Below are positions 48,331 through 60,171 of a stretch of 64,000 nt of DNA, in pieces. Below the pieces are notes generated by a model that worked only from the letters and a program-made list of their open reading frames with translations, made no database searches and had not been told where the DNA came from. Source of the DNA: Episyrphus balteatus (lineage: Eukaryota > Arthropoda > Insecta > Diptera > Syrphidae); assembly GCF_945859705.1 (NCBI RefSeq), contig NC_079134.1, forward strand, positions 157,143,718 to 157,207,717. The letters run 5' to 3'. A program made the position numbers and the translations under genes. Each line of letters begins with the position of its first letter. Positions within the stretch are counted from its first letter, which is position 1.

Positions 48331-48407
48331 CTATTTTAACTATTTATAATATTGAACCAAATGTATGATCAAATAGCCAAAATTGTAAGAAATTCGACGA
48401 ATATTAA

Positions 48408-48693
48408 CCCTCTGTAGGCACACCTCTTTTTTGTGACGTGATAGGCACACGGGTGCGAATTTGGTTTATACTTTTTCATGTCGCTAGAACTTTTTTCGGT
48501 CACAATATTTTATAGAGAATCAAGTATGAAATTGATGTAGAATATTCCGAGGAATTCGAATATTGTATTCACAATTCCGAAAAAAAAAAATATTTTCACC
48601 CTTATAATAGACTTTTTTGTGACCACTTTTTTGAAAAATCGTAATTTATTTATTTTTGTCCTGCAAAATTCGCACCCGTGTGCCGACAGAGGG
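48408..48693. mobile_element. piggyBac-like MITE, TTAA-flanked
   Basis: TTAA at 48404-48407 and 48694-48697 flanks inverted ends CCCTCTGTAGGCACAC and (complement) CCCTCTGTCGGCACAC. The internal GCACACGGGTGCGAATTT motif also repeats inverted. TTAA duplication with CCC ends is diagnostic of the piggyBac superfamily. 286 bp, no coding capacity. Confidence 0.88.
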
Positions 48694-49055
48694 TTAAAAA
48701 AAAAAATACATATATTTTATGCACACATTTTGCATTGAATTTTTTTTCATGGTAGAAAATTTTTTATTTGCAAAGAAAAAATTTTTTCACTGCAGTAAAA
48801 AATTTATTTTCAATACAGATATTTTTAAGTTGCAATAAAATTTTTTTCTAATGCAAAATTTTTGTAATTTTAATAAATATTTTTTTTAATGCAAATATTT
48901 TTCAGTTGCAATAAAATATTTTTTAATGCCAATTTTTTTTTCAGTAGTTGCAATAAATTTTGTTTTAATGCAAATATTTTTCATTTGCAGTTAATATTTT
49001 TTAAAAATTTTAATGGAAAACAAAAAAAAATATTTTTTACAACCCTGGTTCTATG

Positions 49056-50379
49056 AATGTGATATTTTTTTTTTTTAATTTTGGGATTTCTTTTTGTTTT
49101 GCAGCTTAGTGAATTTAAAAAACAATCATACCTCCTACACTTTTATACTAAATAATCTCTTAAGTCCTTTTAAAGTCTGTTGCCTTAATCACAATGTAAA
49201 TTACAATCATTTTCCTGTTATTTTTATAGTTTGTTTTTGTTGGCTAACATTATTTAAATGTCAACAACAAACTTTTAAATTATTTCAACACACCACAAAA
49301 TATGCATGTCATAAAAACTATGATACCTCCATCAAAATTGAATATACAAAAAAAAATAATACAAAAACAAAAACACTTTTAAGTCATAGTCCGTTTTATA
49401 TTCATTTGGCAAACCCACATCCTGCCGATACGCCCCGAGCATAAATTTCAATTTAACGAGAAATGTAAAACTTCTGACAGGTTCATAGAAGGTAAATATG
49501 CAAAAAAGGGAAAATATTATTATTAAGTCCTGTTTCACAACTGCACCACAGAGAAAGAGAGATAGACAAAGATCATTTAAAACACAAGGACAAGGACCTT
49601 TTTGACAATGAATGCTGAAGAGAGAGAATGTTTATAACTTTGTCTGAATTCATTTTGTTGTTGCAAGTATATAACATTTATGAGGACATTCAATACAAAA
49701 TCTCATCTGTTTTGTTACGTTTACGTTCGGTTATCAGAGAGAGAGAGTAAAATAAGCTTTGTTGTCGGTGCGATATACTGAAATTGGTTAACTTTGCGAT
49801 TGATTTGGTAAGCTTATAACACTTCAAAACAAAGCATTTCTCTGAATATTCGATTCGATAAGCTTGTATATTGTTGTTGTTGTTTTTTTCTCCTTTTTTT
49901 TTTGTGTCATTGACTGAAAGGACACACATAAAATTGAAATGGAATCCTGTGTGATGATGGTGTGTCTTTTGTCTTTCAACCAATTTAATCAATTTTCACA
50001 AAAAAAGAATATCTCTATCTCTAAGCCAAGTAAAGTCCTGTGAAATTCAACTTTGTTTGGGGAGCCACATAATTGTGTAACTTAAATAAGATAAGAGACA
50101 CAAAGAGGAGGCAAATGAATAGAAGATAGATGGATGTCTTGTGATACAAAAGAGCTATTTTGTGAACCTTCTACCTTTTTTTTTTTTTTGGAATCTATGT
50201 TTTTTGCTTTATTTTGTGTTGAAAATTTATTGAAGTCAATTTCCTGAAAATGCTTTAATAAATAGATATCATATTTATTTAATAGATTTAATTTAACCAG
50301 GTCATTAACATTAATTTATTTTTACTTGGTCCCTAGAGTATACGTTTCGTAGAGAATAAAACTTAAGGTTTTAATCAAA
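49056..50379. other. Unassigned, possibly unique host DNA
   Basis: Lower repeat content, with GAGAGAGAGAG near 49,737-49,748 and some GA-rich and (GTT)n patches of the kind seen in fly introns and regulatory DNA. No exon recognised. Confidence 0.4.
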
Positions 50380-50386
50380 TAGACCG

Positions 50387-53300
50387 AGAGCCCAGAGCAG
50401 ATTTTGGGAGTTTTTGGATAACCGAAAATGAGTCATATGTATGTGTAGGTAATAGCGTTCTGATGAAGAATTCGAAAGTCTGGCAGGTTTATTTCACGGC
50501 ATTCTATGGTTTATGGGGAGTTGAAAAATGCATTTTTTCCGATTTTTGTGTCGAGTATATAACCACTTTAATTCATATAGAGCCGATAGAGGGCGATACC
50601 TTGATTGCAAAAAGTTCGGTCCCAGACGTTTTATTCACGGCATTACCCCCGCCAGACGTCCTTGAAGATTCGCGAAATGGCGATTTTCATACAAAAGTCA
50701 GAATATTATTTTTTGCAAGATATATAACCGTCTGGTGGTACCTATTAAAAAATAACCACTACCCCTTGATAGAAAATAAATTAGTGCCAGACGTTTTAAC
50801 CACGGCATTACCCCCACCAGACGTCTTTGAAGAGTCGCGAAATGGCGATTTTCATACAAAAGTCAAAATATTATTTTTTGCAAGATGTATAACCGTCTGG
50901 TGGTACCTATTACAAAATAACCACTACCCATTGATAAAAAATAAATTAGTGCCAGACGTTTTAACCACGGCATTACCCCCGCCAGACGTCTTTGAAGATT
51001 CGCGAAATGGCGATTTTCATACAAAAGTCAAAATATTATTTTTTGCAAGATATATAACCGTCTGGTGGTACCTTTTAAAAAATCACCACTACCCCCTGAT
51101 AGAAAATAAATTAGTGCCAGACGTTTTAACCACGGCATTACCCCCGCCAGACGTCCTTGAAGAGTAGCGAAATGGCGATTTTCATACAAAAGTCAGAATA
51201 TTATTTTTTGCAAGATATATAACCGTCTGGTGGTACCTTTTAAAAAATCACCACTACCCCCTGATAGAAAATAAATTAGTGCCAGACGTTTTAACCACGG
51301 CATTACCCCCGCCAGACGTCCTTGAAGATTCGCGAAATAGCGATTTTCATACAAAAGTCAGAATATTATTTTTTGCAAGATGTATAACCGTCTGGTGGTA
51401 CCTATTAAAAAATCACCACTACCCATTGATAGAAAATAAATTAGTGCCAGACGTTTAAATCACGGCATTACCCCCGCCAGACGTCCTTGAAGATTCGCGA
51501 AATGGCGATTTTCATACAAAAGTCAGAATATTATTTTTTGTAAGATATATAACCGTCTGGTGGTATCTTTTAAAAAATCACCACTACCCCCTGATAGAAA
51601 ATAAATTAGTGCCAGACGTTTTAACCACGGCATTACCCCCGCCAGACGTCCTTGAAGATTCGCGAAATGGCGATTTTCATACAAATGTCAGAATATTATT
51701 TTTTGTAAGATACATAACCGTCTGGTGGTACCTTTTAAAAAATCACCACTACCCCCTGATAGAAAATAAATTAGTGCCAGACGTTTTAACCACGGCATTA
51801 CCCCCGCCAGACGTCCTTGAAGAGTAGCGAAATGGCGATTTTCATACAAAAGTCAGAATATTATTTTTTGCAAGATATATAACCGTCTGGTGGTACCTTT
51901 TAAAAAATCACCACTACCCCCTGATAGAAAATAAATTAGTGCCAGACGTTTTAACCACGGCATTACCCCCGCCAGACGTCCTTGAAGATTCGCGAAATGG
52001 CGATTTTCATACAAAAGTCAGAATATTATTTTTTGCAAGATGTATAACCGTCTGGTGGTACCTATTAAAAAATCACCACTACCCATTGATAGAAAATAAA
52101 TTAGTGCCAGACGTTTAAATCACGGCATTACCCCCGCCAGACGTCCTTGAAGATTCGCGAAATGGCGATTTTCATACAAAAGTCAGAATATTATTTTTTG
52201 TAAGATATATAACCGTCTGGTGGTATCTTTTAAAAAATCACCACTACCCCCTGATAGAAAATAAATTAGTGCCAGACGTTTTAACCACGGCATTACCCCC
52301 GCCAGACGTCCTTGAAGATTCGCGAAATGGCGATTTTCATACAAATGTCAGAATATTATTTTTTGTAAGATACATAACCGTCTGGTGGTACCTTTTAAAA
52401 AATCACCACTACCCCCTGATAGAAAATAAATTAGTGCCAGACGTTTTAACCACGGCATTACCCCCGCCAGACGTCCTTGAAGATTCGCGAAATGGCGATT
52501 TTCATACAAAAGTCAGAATATTATTTTTTGTAAGATATATAACCGTCTGGTGGTATCTTTTAAAAAATCACCACTACCCCCTGATAGAAAATAAATTAGT
52601 GCCAGACGTTTTAACCACGGCATTACCCCCGCCAGACGTCTTTGAAGATTCGCGAAATGGCGATTTTCATACAAAAGTCAAAATATTATTTTTTGCAAGA
52701 TATATAACCGTCTGGTGGTACCTTTTAAAAAATCACCACTACCCCCTGATAGAAAATAAATTAGTGCCAGACGTTTTAACCACGGCATTACCCCCGCCAG
52801 ACGTCCTTGAAGAGTAGCGAAATGGCGATTTTCATACAAAAGTCAGAATATTATTTTTTGCAAGATATATAACCGTCTGGTGGTACCTTTTAAAAAATCA
52901 CCACTACCCCCTGATAGAAAATAAATTAGTGCCAGACGTTTTAACCACGGCATTACCCCCGCCAGACGTCCTTGAAGATTCGCGAAATGGCGATTTTCAT
53001 ACAAAAGTCAGAATATTATTTTTTGCAAGATGTATAACCGTCTGGTGGTACCTATTAAAAAATCACCACTACCCATTGATAGAAAATAAATTAGTGCCAG
53101 ACGTTTAAATCACGGCATTACCCCCGCCAGACGTCCTTGAAGATTCGCGAAATGGCGATTTTCATACAAAAGTCAGAATATTATTTTTTGTAAGATATAT
53201 AACCGTCTGGTGGTATCTTTTAAAAAATCACCACTACCCCCTGATAGAAAATAAATTAGTGCCAGACGTTTTAACCACGGCATTACCCCCGCCAGACGTC

Positions 53301-54403
53301 CTTGAAGATTCGCGAAATGGCGATTTTCATACAAATGTCAGAATATTATTTTTTGTAAGATACATAACCGTCTGGTGGTACCTTTTAAAAAATCACCACT
53401 ACCCCCTGATAGAAAATAAATTAGTGCCAGACGTTTTAACCACGGCATTACCCCCGCCAGACGTCCTTGAAGATTCGCGAAATGGCGATTTTCATACAAA
53501 AGTCAGAATATTATTTTTTGTAAGATATATAACCGTCTGGTGGTACCTTTTAAAAAATCACCACTACCCCCTGATAGAAAATAAATTAGTGCCAGACGTT
53601 TTAACCACGGCATTACCCCCGCCAGACGTCTTTGAAGAGTCGCGAAATGGCGATTTTCATACAAAAGTCAGAATATTATTTTTTGTAAGACTGCCTTGAA
53701 GAGTCTCGAAATGCTTTATTATAAATCTACTGTTATATATCTTGCAAAAAATAATATTTTGACTTTTGTATGAAAATCGTCATTTCGCGACTCTTCAAGG
53801 ACGTCTGGTGGGGGTAATGCCGTGATTTAAACGTCTGGCACTAATTTATTTTCTATCAATGGGTAGTGGTGATTTTTTAAAAGGTACCACCAGACGGTTA
53901 TATATCTTACAAAAAATAATATTCTGACTTTTGTATGAAAATCGCCATTTCGCGAATCTTCAAGGACGTCTGGCGGGGGTAATGCCGTGATTTAAACGTC
54001 TGGCACTAATTTATTTTCTATCAATGGGTAGTGGTGATTTTTTAATAGGTACCACCAGACGGTTATACATCTTGCAAAAAATAATATTCTGACTTTTGTA
54101 TGAAAATCGCCATTTCGCGAATCTTCAAGGACGTCTGGCGGGGGTAATGCCGTGAATAAAACGTCTGGGACCGAACTTTTTGCAATCAAGGTATCGCCCT
54201 CTATCGGCTCTATATGAATTAAAGTGGTTATATACTCGACACAAAAATCGGAAAAAATGCATTTTTCAACTCCCCATAAACCATAGAATGCCGTGAAATA
54301 AACCTGCCAGACTTTCGAATTCTTCATCAGGACGCTATTACCTACACATACATATGACCCATTTTCGGTTATCCAAAAACTCCCAAAATCTGCTCTGGGC
54401 TCT
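50387..54403. mobile_element. Foldback (FB)-type element with tandem 165-bp repeats
   Basis: Outer inverted ends of about 240 bp are nearly identical (AGAGCCCAGAGCAGATTTTG at 50387 and its complement ending at 54403). Inside the left end lie about 18 direct 165-bp units (about 50,621-53,694), then an abrupt inversion near 53,695-53,750 and about three units in reverse (to about 54,170). A TAGAC pentamer flanks both sides (50380-50384 and 54404-54408). Long inverted ends made of tandem repeats are the hallmark of Foldback elements. Each unit carries CCAGACG three times in mixed orientation. No transposase gene is present. Confidence 0.88.
50621..53694 (+). repeat. 165-bp tandem repeat array, higher-order structure
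   Basis: Unit edges such as GTGCCAGACG recur every 165 bp (50,784; 50,949; 51,114 and on). 165 is 55 codons, so one frame stays open across units, broken in some by TAG (51165, 51825, 52815) or TAA in GACGTTTAAATC. Marker variants recur at 660 bp and then 990 bp spacing, showing blocks of four and six units were copied together. I regard the ORFs as products of the periodicity rather than as genes. Confidence 0.92.
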
Positions 54404-54409
54404 TAGACT

Positions 54410-56040
54410 AAAATAGGGAATTATGATTATGGGTATGTTGTTCTTGAATCCTTCTAAGATTTCCATTGGGGACATTGAATTTAATACAAGACATAAGATT
54501 CAAAGCATCGATTTCGATGTTTATAGGTCAAAATCATGGAGGGTTGGAAAATTTGATGTCCAGGTATTTTTTTTTTTTAATCAAAATAACATTTATTTAA
54601 AGCTTTTTTCTCATTTACCAATTAAAATAGTTGGCACGCATCTAAGAATATATTTGTTTTGGTTAGAAAAAATTCCATTTCTTTTGTATTGCTTCTAATA
54701 TATACCCAAAAAAAGCGTTCCCGGACATGTCCATAACTCAAAAACTGAAAATCAAATCTGATTTTAATCACATAAAAGTTAATTTATTTTTGAGTATTTC
54801 TTTTCTTAACACTACATAATACACAATACTCTTTATTAATTAGTAAATCTCTTACAAAAAAAAATTAAGTTTTGCTATTTTTTATACATTGATAAAAGTT
54901 GTCCCAAGAAAAATGACGCATAATACCAACATTTATTAATGTATTGTAATTTTATACAGGGTGATTCAGGAGTAATGTGCCAAAAAGCTAGAGCGTGTAG
55001 GTTAGGTCGAGACAAGAAAAAAATCGTATTGGAGGGGGGGGGGGGGTCTATTCCCCTTGGTTTAGCGGGGAGGGGCAATTGAAAAAAAAAATTGACTTAA
55101 TTTGGAAATTTTTTTTTTTTGAATCAACGGTTATACTTACAATAACGTGCTATACCTTTTTGTAAAGCTAAAACATTAGACTTTTACAAATTTTTCAAAC
55201 AAAGTCATTTCATGGCACAGTTTTTGAAAAATTAATTTTTTAAATCAAAATTTTGAAAAAAAAATTTCAAAATATTTTTTTTTAAATTTTATGTAATTAA
55301 GTAGGTACTAATTTAGTTTTTAAAATTCGGCTGGGTTCTTAACTCTTCTGTTCTTTATTCTTTATTCAATCACTCCGCTTAAAAATAAAAATAATTTTCA
55401 TTATTTTTTTTTTTTCACTTTGTTTAAATTGGAGAGTTTTCAATCGTTTGTCACTCATACTTAACGGTGCAGGTAATTTTTCTTGCTCCAAAAGAGTTTT
55501 TTTTTGACTTTGGGATACTCAAAAAAATTTTCGTTACTAAACTAGGCTTGAAGTTTTTATACGAAAAAATTAGAAAAACTTTTAATTTGCAACCACTGTT
55601 TATCTTGTTTTTCGTACAAAGTTTTTAAAATTTTGAATGAAAAAATCAGATAATTTGCAAATACGGGACAATCACGGGACAAATTACAAAATACACTACA
55701 CTTACAAAACCCGGAACAAGCTGTATTCAGTTTAACAAAAACTGTTTTAAACATCATTGGAACGTTAAATTAAACCAATTACTATAAAGTTTTGAATTAT
55801 CTTTGTTATCTACTTTTCAAAAATATTTAAAGTTCTTATTGAAAAACTGAATTTATGCAGTTAAAAAAATTGGGCTAAGATTTTTGTTTCGTATGATAAA
55901 TCTATTTTATAAAAATCATCTTATCGATTTTAAGTGTAGACAAAAAAAATACAAAGTAATTTGTTAAATTGTTTTGGTATTCAAACAAATACAAATAGGA
56001 AATACAAATTACAAATGTAATACACAAAGACAAATACATA
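54410..56040. other. Unassigned AT-rich DNA with poly-G tract
   Basis: Contains TACAGGGTGATTCA at 54,956, a 13-base G run at 55034-55046 and a patch near 55,370 resembling 7.74 kb. Probably eroded repeats; no gene seen. Confidence 0.4.
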
Positions 56041-56044
56041 CAAA

Positions 56045-57106
<1,062 letters not shown>

Positions 57107-57497
57107 TGTCAAACAAAGTAGGTATTAAAACCGAACTTATACATTAATTTCTAGTTCCTGACATCTAGACATGTGTCATATTCATTATTGTTATAACATT
57201 AGTTTTTTCCTCTTTTTAACAAACATGTTTCCATGTTGTAGGATAGATAATTAATTCTTATGATAAATGAAATAACTCTAGGAACTTTCATTCACAGAAA
57301 ATGAAGCTATGCAATGCAAGATAATATTCCTGATTATATGTATAGACAGATTGACAAATGGTTATAGAAACCATATTTGTACCATATTTGTACATAGAAT
57401 TTTTTAAGTTTGACTTTAGCATGCCTGACCTTACTAACATGCCCCTTATACATATATTTTCTTTTTCTATAGAAAATGCAAAAAAGAGTACGTATAC
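57107..57497. other. Spacer
   Basis: AT-rich DNA between the GACA element and the minisatellite-armed palindrome. Ends in GTACGTATACGCC, a string also found at 45,439-45,451. Confidence 0.4.
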
Positions 57498-59033
57498 GCC
57501 CGAGTGGGATTGGGGTCAAAATTCTGCCGGGGTCAAAATTCTTTTGTCCAAATTTCTGCTTTTTAAAATTCTGTTTTTCAAAATTCTACTTTTCAAAATT
57601 CAGCTTTTCATAATTCTGTTTTACAAAATTCTGAAACAAAAATTAAAGTTTGGAAAATGTTAAAAACACTTTTTTATTTCTTTTCAGAATTTTGTAAAAT
57701 CATCATCTCGAAAAATTAGCTGCTTATTTGAGATTACTTATTTACGAATTGGTACTATTAATTTTTTTGATTAATCAATAAAATTAAAAATATTGGAAAA
57801 ATGTCTTTTATGATAAATATCTTCGAAAAATGATAATTAAAATAATTTTTAATTTAATTAAGAAAAGGAATATTCTTCATCGTTTCTAACTAGTTTTCAA
57901 TGGTATTTAGATGTGAGTTATAAAATAGTCAGTCTTATAGGCAGTTAGGAAAGTACCAAACATAAATTACAAATGAAAACGCTATGAAAAAAAAAAAACA
58001 GAATTAGCAGAATTTTTTTCTTAAAAAAAAAAAAAAAGGGATCGGGTCAAAATTCTGGCTTCAAAATTCTGCTTTTCAAAATTCTGCTTTTTTAACGAAA
58101 ATTCTGTTTTTCAAAATTCTGCTTTTTTTGTATTCTGCTTTTTAAAATTCTGCTTTTCAAAATTCTGCCAGCATTATAATTGAACAAAAAAAATTCTGCC
58201 AATTCTGTTTTTTTTTATAGCATATGCGCTGACTAAAGAAAAATACACCTCATTAATGTAATTCAACATTGGTACTTTCCTAAATTTTTTTGTTAAAGTG
58301 TCGCAAATATTTTTTAAAATGCACAGACTGACTTTCTTTCAAATAAAATCTATGTTTAACTTATTGGAACCGATGTTGTTTGATACAAAATATTCCTTTT
58401 CTTATTCAAATTTTTGAATATTCATCTTTATTTGATAAATTAAAAAAATTTTAATTATTTTCGGAAATGTATTAAAAACCTTTTCTTAATGTTTTCAAAT
58501 TTATTTATTTATAAAACAAAAATTAGTTTGCTTTCAAAGAATGACAAATTATGAAGGTAAGTAATCAAATAAGCAGAAAATTTTTCAAGAAGATGATTTT
58601 ACAAATTTTTGCAAAAAATTAAAAAAGGGTTTGGAAAATGTTAAAAAGCGCGCGCTTTTTAACATTTTCCAAACCCTTTTTTAATTTTTTGCAGAATTTT
58701 CAAAAACAGAATTTTGAAAAGCAGAATTTTGAAAAACAGAATTTTGAAAAACAGAATTTTGAAAAGCAGAATTTTGAAAGCAGAATTTTGTAAAGCAGAA
58801 TTTTGAAAGCAGAATTTTGACAAAAGAATTTTGACCCCGGCAGAATTTTGACCCTAACCCAAAAAAAAACGCTGGCAGAATTTTGAAAAACAGAATTTTA
58901 AAAAGCAGAATTTTGAAAGATAGAATATAAATAATGCAGAATTTTGAAAAAAAAACAGAATTTTCTTGAAAAAAGCAGAATTTTAAAAACCAGAATTTTG
59001 AAGCCAGAGTTTTGACCCACTCCCACCCGAGTG
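57498..59033. repeat. Complex palindrome with AAAATTCTG minisatellite arms
   Basis: Starts with GGGATTGGGGTCAAAATTCTG-type leader (shared 16-mer at 57507-57522) and ends with its inverted form, GTTTTGACCCACTCCCAC. Left arm units of about 15 bp (TTCAAAATTCTGCTTT) occur at 57,515-57,640 and 58,045-58,170; inverted units (GCAGAATTTTGAAAA) at 58,690-58,860 and 58,875-59,010. Two non-repetitive blocks (about 57,650-57,990 and 58,230-58,610) are themselves inverted copies. The centre is an exact palindrome. Confidence 0.85.
58611..58692. repeat. Perfect 82-bp loopless palindrome
   Basis: Centre between 58651 and 58652 (GCGC|GCGC). Each 41-base half is the exact complement of the other, reading outward through TTTTTAACATTTTCC and AAACCC to TTTTTTGC. 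It sits inside the minisatellite-armed palindrome. Confidence 0.93.
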
Positions 59034-59733
59034 ATATTAATACATAATAGTATAGTAAATATAATTAACGTAACTATAAAATAATTAAGCAATAAACAGA
59101 ACAGAAAACAAGAAATTAAATAGATCTGTTAAAAAATTGGCGCCCAACGAAGTGGTTGATTTCAATATGCGGAGAATATGATGATCTATCTCATTCTACT
59201 GCGTAAGCTGACAATAATAAACCTTCTCACAAAGTGTGTCAAAAAGTTGAAAAATTCACAACAATTATTTGCAACGTTACTTTTAATTCAACAACTTGAA
59301 ACTTGAAAACAATATTTAAATTGTAAAATTAAATTGATTAACTGCTTCAAAACGTAAAATATTTCAGTCACATTGTGCCTCATAAATACTGTGCTATCAC
59401 AAGGACATGATACAAATAAATCATAAGCAAAAAAAAAAAAGCAGATTCCCCATTTTATTGCTTAAATATTGAATGATATTCAAATTGAGTCATAAAAATT
59501 CCAAATCGCACGTAGATAAAATCAACAATAATATTTTTTTATTTAATATATGCCTCCCAGACATGTTCCAAACAAAACATTCAAAATGTATAAAATTTGT
59601 GGAAAATCCTTTTTCAATGACAAAATCATTATAAATGTGGTTTATACTAGAAATCTCTATGTAATACCTGTGGTACTTGTAGAAGAGATACAATGTTAAT
59701 AAACAACATTGGAATAAGTTATGTCCTTAACCC
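59034..59733. other. Unassigned AT-rich DNA
   Basis: No gene or element seen. TGGCGCCCAACGAAGTGG near 59,139 resembles an LTR-retroelement primer-binding context, but no LTR was found near it. Confidence 0.35.
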
Positions 59734-60171
59734 TTGAAGACCCCATACAGAGGCCAGACCAAAGCTCCAGCATTTAAACCTTTACATAATAGGAAAATAC
59801 CTCATATTGATGAGCCATTATGTGCAATATCCGTTGAGTCGATTTATGCAAACGCAGCAAGAGTAGAGCCAGCATCAGATTTACATCCTTTTTTGCTTTC
59901 GGACGAAGTATATTGGTCTCCAGCTATATTTACATAGATTTATTCAGCATACCTTAGAGTTTATGTAGGATACACAAAGTATAGAAAGCCACAGAAGTTT
60001 ATATCCTTCGATGAGATCCTTAATGCATCATTTGCTTTGAATAAGAAAACATTAAACCCATGTCCTTGTCGGTCATGCTGCCAAAACAGTGGCTCAAAAT
60101 TAGACAAAAATTGTTTTTTTTTTTTTAATTGTGAGAAAATCCCCGAATCTTTGAAAGCTTCTGGAAGCTAA
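59734..60171 (+). pseudogene. Decayed open frame of unknown origin
   Basis: One reading frame runs about 145 codons with a single in-frame TAG at 59935-59937. Its composition is protein-like before and after the stop: LCAISVESIYANAARVEP, then YLRVYVGYTKYRKPQKF, ISFDEILNASFALN and a Cys-rich CPCRSCCQNSG. I recognise no family. A T run near 60,112 encodes poly-Phe and probably lies beyond the real coding part. It may be a fragment of a transposon ORF or a host pseudogene. Confidence 0.4.

Noticed and set aside
50463..51167. 234-codon ORF as a protein gene
   Set aside because: It consists of the unique end plus four 55-codon units of a foldback array, and the same text is repeated with stops and in reverse. 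Kept as a finding, not a gene.
50621..53694. CRISPR-like array
   Set aside because: Repeats are directly abutting 165-bp units without spacers, in a eukaryotic genome.
59130..59160. TGGCGCCCAACG as an LTR-retrotransposon primer-binding site
   Set aside because: No flanking LTR, gag or pol sequence was found around it.
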